Shown here: positions 17,243 to 25,858 of the stretch, piece after piece | Numbering within the stretch: position 1 is the stretch's first letter | Layout of the letters: every line of letters starts with the position of its first letter | Assembly: GCA_001799615.1 (NCBI GenBank) | Contig: MGTU01000022.1 | Span: forward strand, 29,733 to 93,732 | Source: Elusimicrobia bacterium GWA2_61_42 | GTDB lineage: Bacteria; Elusimicrobiota; Elusimicrobia; Elusimicrobiales; UBA9959 | Direction: 5' to 3' | DNA: 64,000 nucleotides | Position numbers and translations under genes: made by a program | Notes under the pieces: generated by a model | What the model was told of the DNA's origin: nothing | Databases searched by the model: none | The model's input: only the letters and a program-made list of their open reading frames with translations

Positions 17243-18327
17243 AAAAGGTTTTTTACAGGTATATCGCCCGCAGTTTCTGGGCCCCTTTCGGCTTCGGCCT
17301 GGCGGTGTTCTGCCTGCTGCTGCTGTTCGGCAGCCTTTTCGATAATCTTAATTTCTTCCTGAAGGGCCACGCCGGCCCGGAGATCTTCCTGCGTTACGTG
17401 ATCTACCAGGCCCCCTATTTCATGGTCAAGATGACGCCCATTGCCACCCTGCTGGCCGTGCTGTTCGCGCTGGGGGGCATGATGTCCGGGGGGGAGTGGA
17501 AGGCGGGGCTCGCCGGCGGCTGGCGGCCCTTCGACATGATAAAACCCCTGCTGGCCTGCGCTTTTCTGACCGGGGCGGGGCAGTTCGTGCTGCAGGAGAC
17601 GGCCGCGCCCGACTTTTTCATCCGCTCCGTCTACCTGTTCCAGGAAAAAGTGCGCGGCAGCGAGGACTGGCAGCGGCTGGTAAAGAAGGACGTTTCTTTT
17701 TTCGCGGGGGACGAGGCGTTCGTCACCGCCCACATTTTCGACGGCCGCCAGAAGAGCATGAAACGGGTCATCGTGAACATTTATAAAGAGGGGAAGCTTT
17801 ACCTGGAGATCAACGCGGCCACCGCCAGGTGGCAGCAGGACCTGAAGCGGTGGGCTTTTAACGACGGGCTCATGATAAAGTACGACGGCGACGCCAAACC
17901 CGTTACCAGGCGCTTCGCCGAGTACCAGTCCGCCATCTCCGTGCCGCCCGAGCACCTGGTGCTGGAGAAACTGGTGCCGGAGGGCGTTTCCGCGCTGGAC
18001 GTGCTGAGGCGCCTGCGCCGGCTTAAGGCCGTGGGCGCGCCCGCCGCCGCCGAGCGCACGCTGCTGTGGGTGAAGCTGGCCGCCCCGCTGGCCAATCCCG
18101 CCATGGCCCTGATAGGCGCCGCCATGGTGCTGCTGCTGAGGACGAATAATAAATTTTTCAGCTTCGGCCTGGCCCTGGGCTTCGGGTTCTTCTTCTGGGC
18201 GGTGATAATAATGACGCAGGAAGCCGGCAATTCCGAGCTGCTCCCGGCGGCGGCGGCCGGGTTCGCCCCCGTGGTCCTCTTCACGCTGGCCTCCCTCTGG
18301 GGCCTGAGGCGCGCCCGGGCCATTTGA
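17239..18327 (+). CDS. Second LptF/LptG-family permease
   Basis: A 362-residue partner of the preceding permease. ATG 17239 overlaps the upstream stop (ATGA), so the pair is translationally coupled and probably made in equal amounts; a longer frame from 17164 lies inside the upstream gene and is not used. It begins MKKVFYRYIARSFWAPF, has helices near 14-35, 54-80 and 98-118, a periplasmic domain, and three C-terminal helices with the MALIGAAMVLLLR pattern. Both halves of the LPS permease are thus present, supporting a Gram-negative, LPS-bearing cell. No lptB, lptA or lptC is next to it. Confidence 0.88.
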   Translation: MKKVFYRYIARSFWAPFGFGLAVFCLLLLFGSLFDNLNFFLKGHAGPEIFLRYVIYQAPYFMVKMTPIATLLAVLFALGGMMSGGEWKAGLAGGWRPFDMIKPLLACAFLTGAGQFVLQETAAPDFFIRSVYLFQEKVRGSEDWQRLVKKDVSFFAGDEAFVTAHIFDGRQKSMKRVIVNIYKEGKLYLEINAATARWQQDLKRWAFNDGLMIKYDGDAKPVTRRFAEYQSAISVPPEHLVLEKLVPEGVSALDVLRRLRRLKAVGAPAAAERTLLWVKLAAPLANPAMALIGAAMVLLLRTNNKFFSFGLALGFGFFFWAVIIMTQEAGNSELLPAAAAGFAPVVLFTLASLWGLRRARAI

Positions 18328-18369
18328 GATAAGTCCCGCCCGGGAACTTTAGCGGTACAATAATTATTT

Positions 18370-18425
18370 CCAGAGATCTGAATGGCCGGGGAGGTTTCCC
18401 TCCGCCGGCCATTAGCTTTCTCTGG
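18370..18425. repeat. Long imperfect hairpin between convergent genes
   Basis: Nested arms: CCAGAGA (18370-18376) with TCTCTGG (18419-18425), AATGGCCGG (18381-18389) with CCGGCCATT (18405-18413), and GGAGG (18390-18394) with CCTCC (18399-18403), loop of four. It lies between the LptG-like stop and the stop of the minus-strand gene at 18437. There is no T run on either side, so it may be a factor-dependent or bidirectional transcription stop rather than a classic terminator. Confidence 0.6.
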
Positions 18426-18436
18426 AACGGGCCTAG

Positions 18437-19018
18437 CTAGCCCGGGCGGCGGAACTCGCAGCGCAGCTTCTGGCCGGTAGCCACTCCCGCCCCCTGGCCG
18501 CCCTGGAAAACCTGCTGCTCCACCTTTACCAGGTCCCTTGAAACTATTTCCAACCTGTTCTTGAGTATGGAGTTGCACTGGTCGTTGTTGGGGAAGGTGC
18601 AGACGTTTACCGTGGTCCAGTATTCCAGCACGGGCCCGGTTACGAAGAAATCGATAAAAGACTCATTCTCCTCCGGGTAATAGCGGACCTGGACGGGCAC
18701 GGTCACTTTATCCTCGGCGGCCTTTCTTATCAGCAGCTCCCTCCATTCGTAAACCCGGCAGCCGCCGGCGCCGAATCCCTTGCTGACCAGGTCCCAGCCC
18801 ATCATGGAGGTCAGTATCTCTATCGTTTCGGGAACGGAAAGGTCTGTGGCGGCCTTCTCCCGGGAAAAGACGGGCAGGGGCCTGGGGGCAGGCAGTTCCG
18901 ACATCGCGGCCGCGGCCTTGATCTCCGAGGCCTTTGCCGACAGGGCGGAAAATTCAGAGGCATTTGCCCCTGTGGCCGCTAAAGTCATAAATACCGCCGC
19001 TATAATTTTAATATTCAT
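18437..19018 (-). CDS. Small secreted protein of unknown function
   Basis: 193 residues with an N-terminal signal peptide (MNIKIIAAVFMTLAATGANA). The mature part starts with an Ala-rich helix and a Pro-rich linker (ELPAPRPLPVFS), then a compact domain with four cysteines (GGCRVYEW, VNVCTFPNNDQC, LRCEF) suggesting disulfides. No family recognised. AAGGAG lies 10 bases before the ATG. The signal-peptide, Ala-rich and Pro-x-Pro-Val-Phe-Ser layout recalls the secreted protein at 49773, but sequence similarity beyond the first 60 residues is not visible. It stands alone, downstream of the GreA-like gene on the same strand. Confidence 0.75.
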   Translation of the reverse strand: MNIKIIAAVFMTLAATGANASEFSALSAKASEIKAAAAMSELPAPRPLPVFSREKAATDLSVPETIEILTSMMGWDLVSKGFGAGGCRVYEWRELLIRKAAEDKVTVPVQVRYYPEENESFIDFFVTGPVLEYWTTVNVCTFPNNDQCNSILKNRLEIVSRDLVKVEQQVFQGGQGAGVATGQKLRCEFRRPG

Positions 19019-19166
19019 TTCTGAGAAAGCTCCTTATCGTTACCAGACCTTTTACCGCTATACCCCCTGCATAGCAATTTTAATGCCAGTGCCGGATAAA
19101 ACCCGCTTTTGGGACGTACTCCCAGGATACGCTTGAGAGGGCAAAGGATGGAAAATAGCCAGGAAT

Positions 19167-19202
19167 ATTTTCATTTGAAAATATGCGTTTTAAAATGAAA
19201 AT
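19167..19202. repeat. AT-rich palindrome downstream of the GreA-like gene
   Basis: ATTTTCATTT (19167-19176) pairs with AAATGAAAAT (19193-19202); a competing smaller hairpin pairs 19165-19172 with 19177-19184. It starts three bases after the stop of the gene at 19206 and is much more AT-rich than its surroundings. Could be a 3' end signal or a protein-binding site. Confidence 0.4.
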
Positions 19203-19205
19203 CTG

Positions 19206-19745
19206 TTATTCCTGAACAGTTTTGGCTGAAGGCGTCGCCTGCGGTCTTTCCGGATAGGCGACCGAAAGGATCTCCAGTTTAACCTCTTCGTTCTTCCTGG
19301 AAAAGGTCACCGCGGCGCCGGTCTTGGCGCCCAGCAGGGCGGAGGCCAGCGGCGAAGCCCAGTTGATCCTGTTCGCGGCCGGGTCGGCCTCGTCTTCTCC
19401 CACTATGAAAAATTCCCGCTCGGCGCCGTCGCTCTCGCGCACCCGCACCGCCGCGCCGAAGCGGACGTCCGCGGCTTCCAGGCCGCGGTGGTCCACCAGG
19501 ATGGCGCGCTTGAACTGCGTCTCATAGTAGCGCAGGTCGATCTCGGCCTGGCGCAAGGGCAGGCTCCCTTGTTCGCCCGGTTTTTTGGCGGCTAGCAGCC
19601 CCGCGCGCAGTTCCGCCAGTTCCTTGATCCTTGTCTCCAGCAGGGCCAGCCCGGCGGGGGTTACATAGTTGGGGCGGCCGCTGGGCTGCCTTTCTACGGG
19701 CTCCTCCGGTATGTCGGCGTCGTTCTTTACGAATGCCTGGCTCAT
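19206..19745 (-). CDS. GreA/GreB-family transcription factor with shortened coiled coil
   Basis: Secondary-channel RNA polymerase regulator family. After a variable N-terminus (residues 1-25) comes a coiled-coil segment starting YVTPAGL, then the FKBP-like Gre C-terminal domain (FIVGEDEADPAANRINWASPLASALLGAK near residues 112-140). Compared with GreA, which has about 70 residues between the start of the coiled coil and the globular domain, this protein has about 57, and the Asp and Glu at the tip that drive transcript cleavage are absent (the tip reads GEQGSLPL). It therefore probably binds polymerase without stimulating cleavage, like other non-cleaving family members. Start ATG overlaps the Pgl stop by four bases. 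Confidence 0.8.
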   Translation of the reverse strand: MSQAFVKNDADIPEEPVERQPSGRPNYVTPAGLALLETRIKELAELRAGLLAAKKPGEQGSLPLRQAEIDLRYYETQFKRAILVDHRGLEAADVRFGAAVRVRESDGAEREFFIVGEDEADPAANRINWASPLASALLGAKTGAAVTFSRKNEEVKLEILSVAYPERPQATPSAKTVQE

Positions 19746-20404
19746 GGTTCCTCCGAAAACAGCAGGTAGAATTTGCCGGCGGGCCGCAGGCGTCCGGCGG
19801 GGATTGTTCTCTCGCCGCGCGCCGCCAGTTTGAAAACACTTTTCTTGGCCGGGCCGGCCGCCATCAGCACCACCAGACGCGCCCGGTTGAGCGCCCTGAA
19901 GGTCAGCGTCAGCCGGCGCGCTGGTTTTACGCCGCGCGGCGCGGTAACGGCCAGGGCCAGTTTTTCGCTTTTTTCCGCCGGGGAGCCGGGAAAAACAGAA
20001 GCCGTGTGCCCGTCGGCTCCCAGGCCCAGCAGGACGAAATCCAGCCTGCCCGACGACTTGGTTTCCTTTAAAATTTCTTTTTCCAGGGCGGCCGGCGTTC
20101 TTGCGGGCCGCAGGTTGGCCGAAGGGACCTTTATTTTGGAGAAAAGCGCCTTGCGCGCCGCGCCGAAATTGCTGGCCGGAGAGGAGGCGGGAACCAGGCG
20201 CTCGTCGGACATGAAGAAAACTACTTGCTCCCAGGGCAGCGGCAGGGAGGCGAGTTCTTTGAACAGCCTGGCCGGCGTAGCGCCGCCCGGCAGCGCGGCG
20301 GTGAAACCGCCTGATTTGTGAAGCAAAGTCCTTTTGAACAGGCCGGCCGCGAAGCTTGCCATGGCCCCGCCGGTTTTAAATCTTCTGACCACCCGGTTCT
20401 TCAC
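19742..20404 (-). CDS. pgl: 6-phosphogluconolactonase
   Basis: Second step of the oxidative pentose phosphate pathway: hydrolysis of 6-phosphogluconolactone. 220 residues, typical of the DevB/Pgl family. Motifs: LPGGATP near residue 37, the FFMSDERLVP signature near 64 and LGLGADGHTASVFPG near 130. GTG 20404 is taken as start because it overlaps the Zwf stop (GTGA) and removes a long unlikely extension; the reading frame stays open to 20539 inside zwf. The gene lies between zwf and the GreA-like gene with four-base overlaps at both ends, a tightly coupled operon. Confidence 0.92.
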   Translation of the reverse strand: MKNRVVRRFKTGGAMASFAAGLFKRTLLHKSGGFTAALPGGATPARLFKELASLPLPWEQVVFFMSDERLVPASSPASNFGAARKALFSKIKVPSANLRPARTPAALEKEILKETKSSGRLDFVLLGLGADGHTASVFPGSPAEKSEKLALAVTAPRGVKPARRLTLTFRALNRARLVVLMAAGPAKKSVFKLAARGERTIPAGRLRPAGKFYLLFSEEP

Positions 20405-21885
20405 ACCCAGGCCCTCCCGTCTTTTTTTATCAATTCGGCGGCTTCGGCCGGGCCCGGGGTGCCGTCCGCGTAAGAGCGCAGCGGGTTTGCCGCCGGCGCC
20501 GCCTGCCAGGCGGCCAGCAGCGGGGATAGGAATTCCCACATGAATTTTATTTCGAAGGAACTGAGGAACAGGGTCTGGTCGCCGGACATGGCGTCTATGA
20601 GCAGACGCTGGTAGTCGGTGGGGAAAGCGGCCGCTTCCTGGCCTTCCGCGCGGTAATCCAGCCCCATGCTGCGCGGCGTAAAGCAGAGCTTGGGCCCGGG
20701 ATGCTTGCCGACGAGCGAGAAGGAAACCTTCTCTTCCGGCTGTATGCTGAAGGAAAAAACGTTGGGGTAGCCGATGTCGATGTGCGTGAAGATGCCGTGG
20801 TCGGGCTTTTTGTAAACCACGTCGATGCTGGCTTTTTTAAGGCCGGCTTTCTTGCCCGCTCTGACGTAAAAAGGAACGCCGCGCCAGCGGTCGTTGTCCA
20901 CCTGGAACCTGAAAGCGAAAAAAGTTTCAGCCGCGGAACCCGGGGCGACGCCGGGCTCGGCCCTGTAGCCGGCGTACTGGCCGCGCACCGCCTGTTTCGA
21001 GACCTCTTCGCGGCTCAAAGGGCGCACACTTTCGAAGAAACGCTGCTTCTCGGCTTTGAAATCCGTGTCGCGGAAAGTCGCCGGCAAATCCATGGCTGTT
21101 ATGGCCGCCAGCTGCAGTATGTGGCTCATCATGTCGCGCGCCAGGCCCAGGTGTTCGAAGAAGCCCGCGCGGCCTTCCAGCCCCAGCTCCTCTAAAACGG
21201 TGATCTGCACGTGGTCCACGAACTTGTTGTTCCAGGTGCCGTCGAAGACCGCGTTGGCCGAGCGCAGCGCCATCACGTTCTGCACCGTTTCCTTGCCGGT
21301 GAAATGGTCTATGCGGTACGCCTGTGATTCCGGGGCGGCCTGTTTAAGGCCGGCGTCCAGCGCGGCGGCGCTCTCGAGGCTGAAGCCGTAGGGCTTCTCT
21401 ATTATTACCCTGGACCAGCAGGCGCAGTCCTTCGGGTCAAAAAGCAGCCCCGTGGCCTTCAGTTTTCCGGTTATGGGTTCGAACGCGCCCGGCGGCGTGG
21501 CCAGGTAGAAAAGGTGTTTCTTTTTTACGCCGAACTTCGCGTCCAGTTCCGCCAGGCGCCCGCCCAGCAGGGCGTAGAAGGCGTCGCTTTCGTAATCCGC
21601 CTGGATGTATTCAAGGCGCTCAAGGAAGGCGCTGAAAACTTCGGGGGAGGGGGAGAAGCCGGCTTTGGTCACCGCGTCCCAGAGGCGGCTTTCCAGCGCG
21701 CCCCGGTCCAGCGGCGTGCGCCCGGCAAGGACTATGTAAAAATTTTTGGGGGCCAGCTTTTTTTCGCAGAGCCCGAAGAGGGCGGGGAGGATCTTCCTGG
21801 CGGCCAGGTCCCCGGTGGCGCCGAACAGGATGAACCCGCAGCTTTCCGGCCGCATTTCCTGACAGAAGCCCAGTGTTTCAGTCAT
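20401..21885 (-). CDS. zwf: Glucose-6-phosphate dehydrogenase
   Basis: Oxidises glucose 6-phosphate to 6-phosphogluconolactone, first step of the oxidative pentose phosphate pathway. 494 residues, full length. The dinucleotide-binding motif GATGDLA is at residues 22-28, EKPYG at 163-167, and the substrate-binding RIDHFTGKE at 191-199 (RIDHYLGKE in most family members, with the key His and Lys kept). The start ATG lies 26 bases after the gnd stop on the same strand. The next gene encodes the lactonase for its product. Confidence 0.95.
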   Translation of the reverse strand: MTETLGFCQEMRPESCGFILFGATGDLAARKILPALFGLCEKKLAPKNFYIVLAGRTPLDRGALESRLWDAVTKAGFSPSPEVFSAFLERLEYIQADYESDAFYALLGGRLAELDAKFGVKKKHLFYLATPPGAFEPITGKLKATGLLFDPKDCACWSRVIIEKPYGFSLESAAALDAGLKQAAPESQAYRIDHFTGKETVQNVMALRSANAVFDGTWNNKFVDHVQITVLEELGLEGRAGFFEHLGLARDMMSHILQLAAITAMDLPATFRDTDFKAEKQRFFESVRPLSREEVSKQAVRGQYAGYRAEPGVAPGSAAETFFAFRFQVDNDRWRGVPFYVRAGKKAGLKKASIDVVYKKPDHGIFTHIDIGYPNVFSFSIQPEEKVSFSLVGKHPGPKLCFTPRSMGLDYRAEGQEAAAFPTDYQRLLIDAMSGDQTLFLSSFEIKFMWEFLSPLLAAWQAAPAANPLRSYADGTPGPAEAAELIKKDGRAWV

Positions 21886-21911
21886 ATATGATCCCGCCCC
21901 CGAACCCTCGG

Positions 21912-22814
21912 CTACTTTCCCTTAACTTCGTGCCCGCCGAACTCCCGGCGCAGCGCGGCCGACAGCTTATCGCCGAAATTATCCTTCATCTGCGAGCGGA
22001 ACCGTTTAAAAAGAGAGACGGAGATGGCGGGCAGCGGCACGCCCAGGCGCGCGGCTTCCTCCACCGTCCAGCGGCCTTCGCCGGAGTCCGGAACGATGCC
22101 CTGCACATTTTCCAGCTTAGGGTCCTTGTCGAAGGCGTTCTGCGCCAGTTCGAGCAGCCAGGAGCGGATGACGCTGCCCCTGTTCCACATCGCGGCCACG
22201 GCGGACATATCCATTTCCCCGAAGGGAGAAGCCTTGAGCAGTTCAAAGCCTTCGCCGTAGGCTTCCATCATCGCGTACTCTATGCCGTTGTGCACCATCT
22301 TGGTGAAGTGCCCCGCGCCCGGCCCGCCGCAATGCATGTAGCCGCCGTCCTGGCACAGGGCCTTAAGGAACGGTTCCGCTTTTTCAAAAGAGGTCTTGGG
22401 GCCGCCCGTCATTATGCAGTAGCCCTTCTCCAGGCCCCAGACGCCGCCGGAGACGCCGGCGTCGAGAAAGTCTATGCCGCTTTCGGCAGCTTTTTTCGCG
22501 CGGCGCACGGCGTCGTGCCAGTTGCCGTTGGCCCCGTCGATAATAAGGTCTCCCTTTTCAAGCAGGGAGAGCAGGCTGAGAAAAAGGTCTTCGGTAGGCT
22601 GGCCGGCGGGCAGCATCATCCAGACGGCGCGGGGGCCTTTGAGCCTGCCGACCAGTTCCGTGAGCGTGGCGGCGGGTACCGTTCCCCGGCCCGCGAGAGC
22701 GGCGGCCTTCTCCGGCGTGCGGTTCCAGACCCCCGGCGTTATCCCCTTGGCGGCCAGGCGCAAAGCCATATTAGCCCCCATCCTGCCCATCCCGGCAATA
22801 GCGATCGAATGCAT
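21912..22814 (-). CDS. gnd: 6-phosphogluconate dehydrogenase, short type
   Basis: Oxidative decarboxylation of 6-phosphogluconate to ribulose 5-phosphate. 300 residues, the short, often NAD-dependent class, rather than the 470-residue class. The nucleotide-binding GMGRMG is at residues 8-13, the substrate motif DAGVSGGVWG near 117 and the catalytic Lys in GHFTKMVHNGIEY near 170. With zwf and pgl directly downstream it completes the oxidative branch. Upstream lies structured element A and then transketolase, all on the same strand. Confidence 0.93.
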   Translation of the reverse strand: MHSIAIAGMGRMGANMALRLAAKGITPGVWNRTPEKAAALAGRGTVPAATLTELVGRLKGPRAVWMMLPAGQPTEDLFLSLLSLLEKGDLIIDGANGNWHDAVRRAKKAAESGIDFLDAGVSGGVWGLEKGYCIMTGGPKTSFEKAEPFLKALCQDGGYMHCGGPGAGHFTKMVHNGIEYAMMEAYGEGFELLKASPFGEMDMSAVAAMWNRGSVIRSWLLELAQNAFDKDPKLENVQGIVPDSGEGRWTVEEAARLGVPLPAISVSLFKRFRSQMKDNFGDKLSAALRREFGGHEVKGK

Positions 22815-22861
22815 AGATTATCCCCCTGAAAACCGGTCATATTCCCGCATCTTTGCCCGGA

Positions 22862-23026
22862 GGGAAAGGACGAGGGGACCGGGTTAGCAAAACCGGGTTG
22901 CGTGGAGCGCAGCTCCACTTTCTTGCCTGCCGGTTGCATAGCCCGGCAGGCGAATACCGAGTGAGGCCACGGTGTGGCCGAACGCGTTTTGCGTTCCGGT
23001 CCCCTTGACCTTTCCCGACTCCACTT
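22862..23026 (+). repeat. Copy A of a multibranched structured element
   Basis: Outer arms 22862-22882 and 22996-23016 pair over 21 positions with one mismatch and one G-U pair that exists only on the plus strand. Inside: a GTGGAGC/GCTCCAC hairpin (22902-22918, absent from copy B), a nine-base stem 22925-22933/22943-22951 with a TTGCATA loop, a GGCCAC-GGT-GTGGCC hairpin (22965-22979), and GCAAAAC (22887-22893) complementary to GTTTTGC (22986-22992). The block from the TTGCATA loop's 3' stem to the outer arm, and CGACTYCACT just after it, is shared with copy B. It lies in the gap between transketolase and gnd, whose genes run on the opposite strand. Confidence 0.7.
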
Positions 23027-23063
23027 CTCGCGATCTTCGAAGCAAAGATGCAGCGGATCTAGA

Positions 23064-25028
23064 TCACTTTACAAGCTTTTTGGCGGCGGCCGCTATTTTT
23101 TCGGGAGTTATGCCCAGCGCGGCGTACACCTGTCCCGCCGGCGCCGACTTCCCGAAAGACTCCACCCCGATAGTCTCCACTTCCGTACCCACCAGCTCCG
23201 TCCAGCCTATGCTGCGCCCCGCTTCCACCGCCAGCTTGGGCAGGTTAGGCAGGAAAACCGAATCCCGGTAAGCCTTGTCCTGCTCCCGGAACAGCTCGAA
23301 AGAAGGCACCGAAATGATGCGCGCCGCTATCCCGTCCTTCTCCAGCAGCGCCGCGGCCTCGAACAGCATGGACACCTCCGAGCCGGAAGCTATCAGCTCT
23401 ATCGACGGCACCGTGGACGGGCCCCGCAGCAGGTAGGCGCCGCGCTTCAGCCCGGCCGCTATCTTCTCCCGGTACTGCGTCATCAGCGGCAGCTTCTGGC
23501 GCGACAGCGCGATACAAGCCGGGCGCTTCGAGCGCACCGCCGTTTCCCAGGCGTGCAGCGTTTCCCAGGCGTCGGCCGGGCGCAGCACCAGCAGGCCCGG
23601 TATCAGGCGCAGGCTCATAAGATGTTCCACCGGCTGGTGGGTAGGGCCGTCCTCGCCCACGCCGATGCTGTCGTGCGTGAACACGAACACCGCGGGCGCC
23701 TGCATCACCGCGGCCAGCCGCAGCGCCGGGCGCATATAGTCCGAGAAGACCAGGAAAGTGGCGCCGAAAGGGATCAGCCCGCCGTGCAGCGCCATCCCGT
23801 TTATGATGGAGCCCATCGCGTGCTCGCGTATGCCGAAGTGCAGCGTGCGCGCCGGTTCCTTTATGAAATCGGTCTTGGTGGAAGGGCCCAGGTCGGCCGA
23901 GCCGCCGGTAAAGCCGGGGAGGGCGTCCGCCAGCAGGTTGATCACCTTGCCGGAGGCCTCGCGCGTGGCCATGGCCTTGTCGAAGAAAGCGGAGTCGGGG
24001 TTGAAGAGCCCTTCGGGGATCTCGCGGCCCAGCATCGCCTTGGCCAGCTCGGCCTTCTCGGGCAGGGCCTCCGAGTATTTCTTCCAGAGCTTCAGCCAGC
24101 GCTTGCGGTCGTTCTCGCCGGCGGCGGCCTGCGCCGTAAAGCGCGCCTGCGCCTCTTCGGGCACGAAGAAAGGTTCGGTGGAGGGCCAGCCCAGCGCTTT
24201 CTTGGTGGCCAGTATCTCCTCGGGCTTGAGCGGCTCGCCGTGCACCGAGTTCTTGTCCTGCTTGGGGCTGGCGAAGCCGATATGGGTCTTGGCGATTATG
24301 ATGGAGGGGCTCTCGGTCTCGCGCTTGGCTTTTTTTATCGCGGCGTCGATCTCGTCCAGGTCGTTGCCGTTCTCCACCTCGATCACCTGCCAGTCCTGCG
24401 CCTGGAAGCGCTTCTTCACGTCTTCTGTAAAGGCCAGGTTCGTCGAGCCCTCGATGGTTATGCCGTTGGAGTCGTAAAGGCAGATCAGCTTGCCCAGTTT
24501 CATCGTGCCGGCCAGCGAGGCCGCCTCGTAGGAGAGGCCTTCCATCAGGTCGCCGTCGCCGCAGAGCACATAGGTGAAATGGTCCACCAGCGCGAATTCC
24601 GGCGTATTAAGTTTCTCCGCCAGGAGTTTCTCCGCCAGGGCCATGCCCACGGCGTTGGCGAAGCCCTGCCCGAGCGGGCCGGTAGTGGTTTCCACGCCCT
24701 TGGTGTGGCCGTATTCCGGGTGCCCGGGTGTAAGGCTGTCGAGCTGGCGGAATTTTTTCAGGTCCTCCAGCTGCAGGCCGTAGCCGTAGAGGTGCAGCAT
24801 GGAGTAAAGCATGGAGGAGCCGTGCCCGGCGGAGAGCACGAAGCGGTCCCGGTCGAACCAGGCGGGGTCGGAGGGGAAAAATTTCAGGTGGCCGGCCCAA
24901 ACGGCGTAAGCCAGCGGCGCCGCTCCCAGCGGCAGGCCCGGGTGGCCGGAATCGGCCTGGCCGACCATATCTATGGAGAGCGTTCTGATGGTGTTGACAC
25001 AAAGGTTGTCGGTGGTATCGAATTTCAT
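23064..25028 (-). CDS. tkt: Transketolase
   Basis: Thiamine diphosphate enzyme that exchanges two-carbon units between sugar phosphates in the pentose phosphate pathway. 654 residues, normal for the family. Motifs: [13 protein letters not shown] near residue 22, the TPP-binding [14 protein letters not shown] near 155, and [15 protein letters not shown] near 460. ATG 25028 is chosen over a start at 25115: it overlaps the Nudix stop (ATGA at 25025-25028) and GGAG lies upstream. Clustered with gnd, zwf and pgl on the same strand; structured element A separates it from gnd. Confidence 0.95.
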   Translation of the reverse strand: MKFDTTDNLCVNTIRTLSIDMVGQADSGHPGLPLGAAPLAYAVWAGHLKFFPSDPAWFDRDRFVLSAGHGSSMLYSMLHLYGYGLQLEDLKKFRQLDSLTPGHPEYGHTKGVETTTGPLGQGFANAVGMALAEKLLAEKLNTPEFALVDHFTYVLCGDGDLMEGLSYEAASLAGTMKLGKLICLYDSNGITIEGSTNLAFTEDVKKRFQAQDWQVIEVENGNDLDEIDAAIKKAKRETESPSIIIAKTHIGFASPKQDKNSVHGEPLKPEEILATKKALGWPSTEPFFVPEEAQARFTAQAAAGENDRKRWLKLWKKYSEALPEKAELAKAMLGREIPEGLFNPDSAFFDKAMATREASGKVINLLADALPGFTGGSADLGPSTKTDFIKEPARTLHFGIREHAMGSIINGMALHGGLIPFGATFLVFSDYMRPALRLAAVMQAPAVFVFTHDSIGVGEDGPTHQPVEHLMSLRLIPGLLVLRPADAWETLHAWETAVRSKRPACIALSRQKLPLMTQYREKIAAGLKRGAYLLRGPSTVPSIELIASGSEVSMLFEAAALLEKDGIAARIISVPSFELFREQDKAYRDSVFLPNLPKLAVEAGRSIGWTELVGTEVETIGVESFGKSAPAGQVYAALGITPEKIAAAAKKLVK

Positions 25029-25591
25029 TTTTTCTCCAGTAATTTTATTTTCCACGCCTGCAAAGCTATTATGGTCTTGGCGTCCCTGATCACGCCTTTC
25101 TTCACCAGCTGCCACGCCTTTTCAAAAGGCAGGATCTCCGTATGGAGGAACTCGTCTTCGTCGGGGTTGGGCGTGCCGCCGCGCAGCCCCGTGGCGGTAA
25201 AAATATGCAGCACCTCGTTGGAAAAAGCCGTAGTGGGCCAGAAAGAGATCAGCGGCTTAATGGAGGCGGCCGTATAACCAGTTTCTTCCTTCAGCTCCGC
25301 CTTCACCCGGGCCAACGGCCTGTCCGAAGCCGAATTCAGTTTGCCGGCAGGGATCTCGAGTGTGACTTCTTTGACGGGGTACCTGTACTGGTGCACGAAA
25401 ACAATGCGCCCGTCGTCCAGCACCGGCAGCACCGCCACCGCGCCGGCGTGGTCCATGAAAGCGCGCGTCGCTTTCTTCCCGTTAGGCAGCACCACCGTAT
25501 CCGCCCTGAAATCCACCGTCCCGGAGAACACCACCCTCTTCTTGTGGAAATCCTCCCGCAGCCCGGCATGCCTGTCTTTCTTAACGCCCAT
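25025..25591 (-). CDS. Nudix hydrolase, ADP-ribose pyrophosphatase type
   Basis: 188-residue Nudix protein of the NudF/ADP-ribose pyrophosphatase group, which hydrolyses nucleoside-diphosphate sugars. The Nudix box is seen as [19 protein letters not shown] followed by KEETGY near residues 88-112: the metal-binding Glu residues remain, but the usual Arg before them is Ala and an upstream Glu is Asp. The preceding segment [17 protein letters not shown] is typical of NudF proteins. ATG 25591 is preferred to TTG 25615, because the TATAAT promoter box lies between them. First gene of the pentose phosphate cluster; its stop overlaps the transketolase start. Confidence 0.88.
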   Translation of the reverse strand: MGVKKDRHAGLREDFHKKRVVFSGTVDFRADTVVLPNGKKATRAFMDHAGAVAVLPVLDDGRIVFVHQYRYPVKEVTLEIPAGKLNSASDRPLARVKAELKEETGYTAASIKPLISFWPTTAFSNEVLHIFTATGLRGGTPNPDEDEFLHTEILPFEKAWQLVKKGVIRDAKTIIALQAWKIKLLEKK

Positions 25592-25597
25592 CCCCCA

Positions 25598-25603
25598 ATT
25601 ATA
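25598..25603 (-). promoter_or_regulatory. -10 box of the pentose phosphate cluster
   Basis: TATAAT on the minus strand ends six bases before ATG 25591, so the transcript would be leaderless or nearly so. No clear -35. Confidence 0.5.
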
Positions 25604-25666
25604 TAATTTCCGCAAACTTAATTAATTGTTCTTTAAATATGGTCTCTTTAATTTGCGCACGCGGTT

Positions 25667-25845
25667 GCCGGTGATTTGTTACTCACGTCAGGGATGCTCA
25701 GTCGGCCCGGCCGGAGTGTCACCCTGCTCACCCGGGCAGAGGAAACCCTTGCGTCGGTTTCCCCCGCCTAACTTTGATGGCGGGGCCCCCTTCCGCAACG
25801 GGTGCTCAGGGTGACACTCCGGCCGGACCTCCAAAAATCACCGGC
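25667..25845. repeat. Element D: large nested palindrome
   Basis: Three nested helices: GCCGGTGATTT (25667-25677) with AAATCACCGGC (25835-25845); a perfect 20-base pairing of 25707-25726 with 25807-25826; and CACCCG (25729-25734) with CGGGTG (25799-25804). Inside sit two hairpins: GGAAACC/GGTTTCC (25741-25762, loop CTTGCGTC) and CCCGCC/GGCGGG (25763-25784, loop of ten). No coding frame fits. It lies 14 bases before copy B of the other element, and the two fill most of the 530-base gap between the Nudix gene and dnaE. Confidence 0.65.
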
Positions 25846-25858
25846 TAGAGGATTGGGA

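Noticed and set aside
22862..23026. Integron attC-like site or CRISPR-like repeat
   Set aside because: No integrase, no RYYYAAC/GTTRRRY pair in the right place, no spacers or regular repeats.
25598..25615. TTG 25615 as start of the Nudix gene
   Set aside because: The -10 box lies between this TTG and ATG 25591, so ATG 25591 is the likely start.
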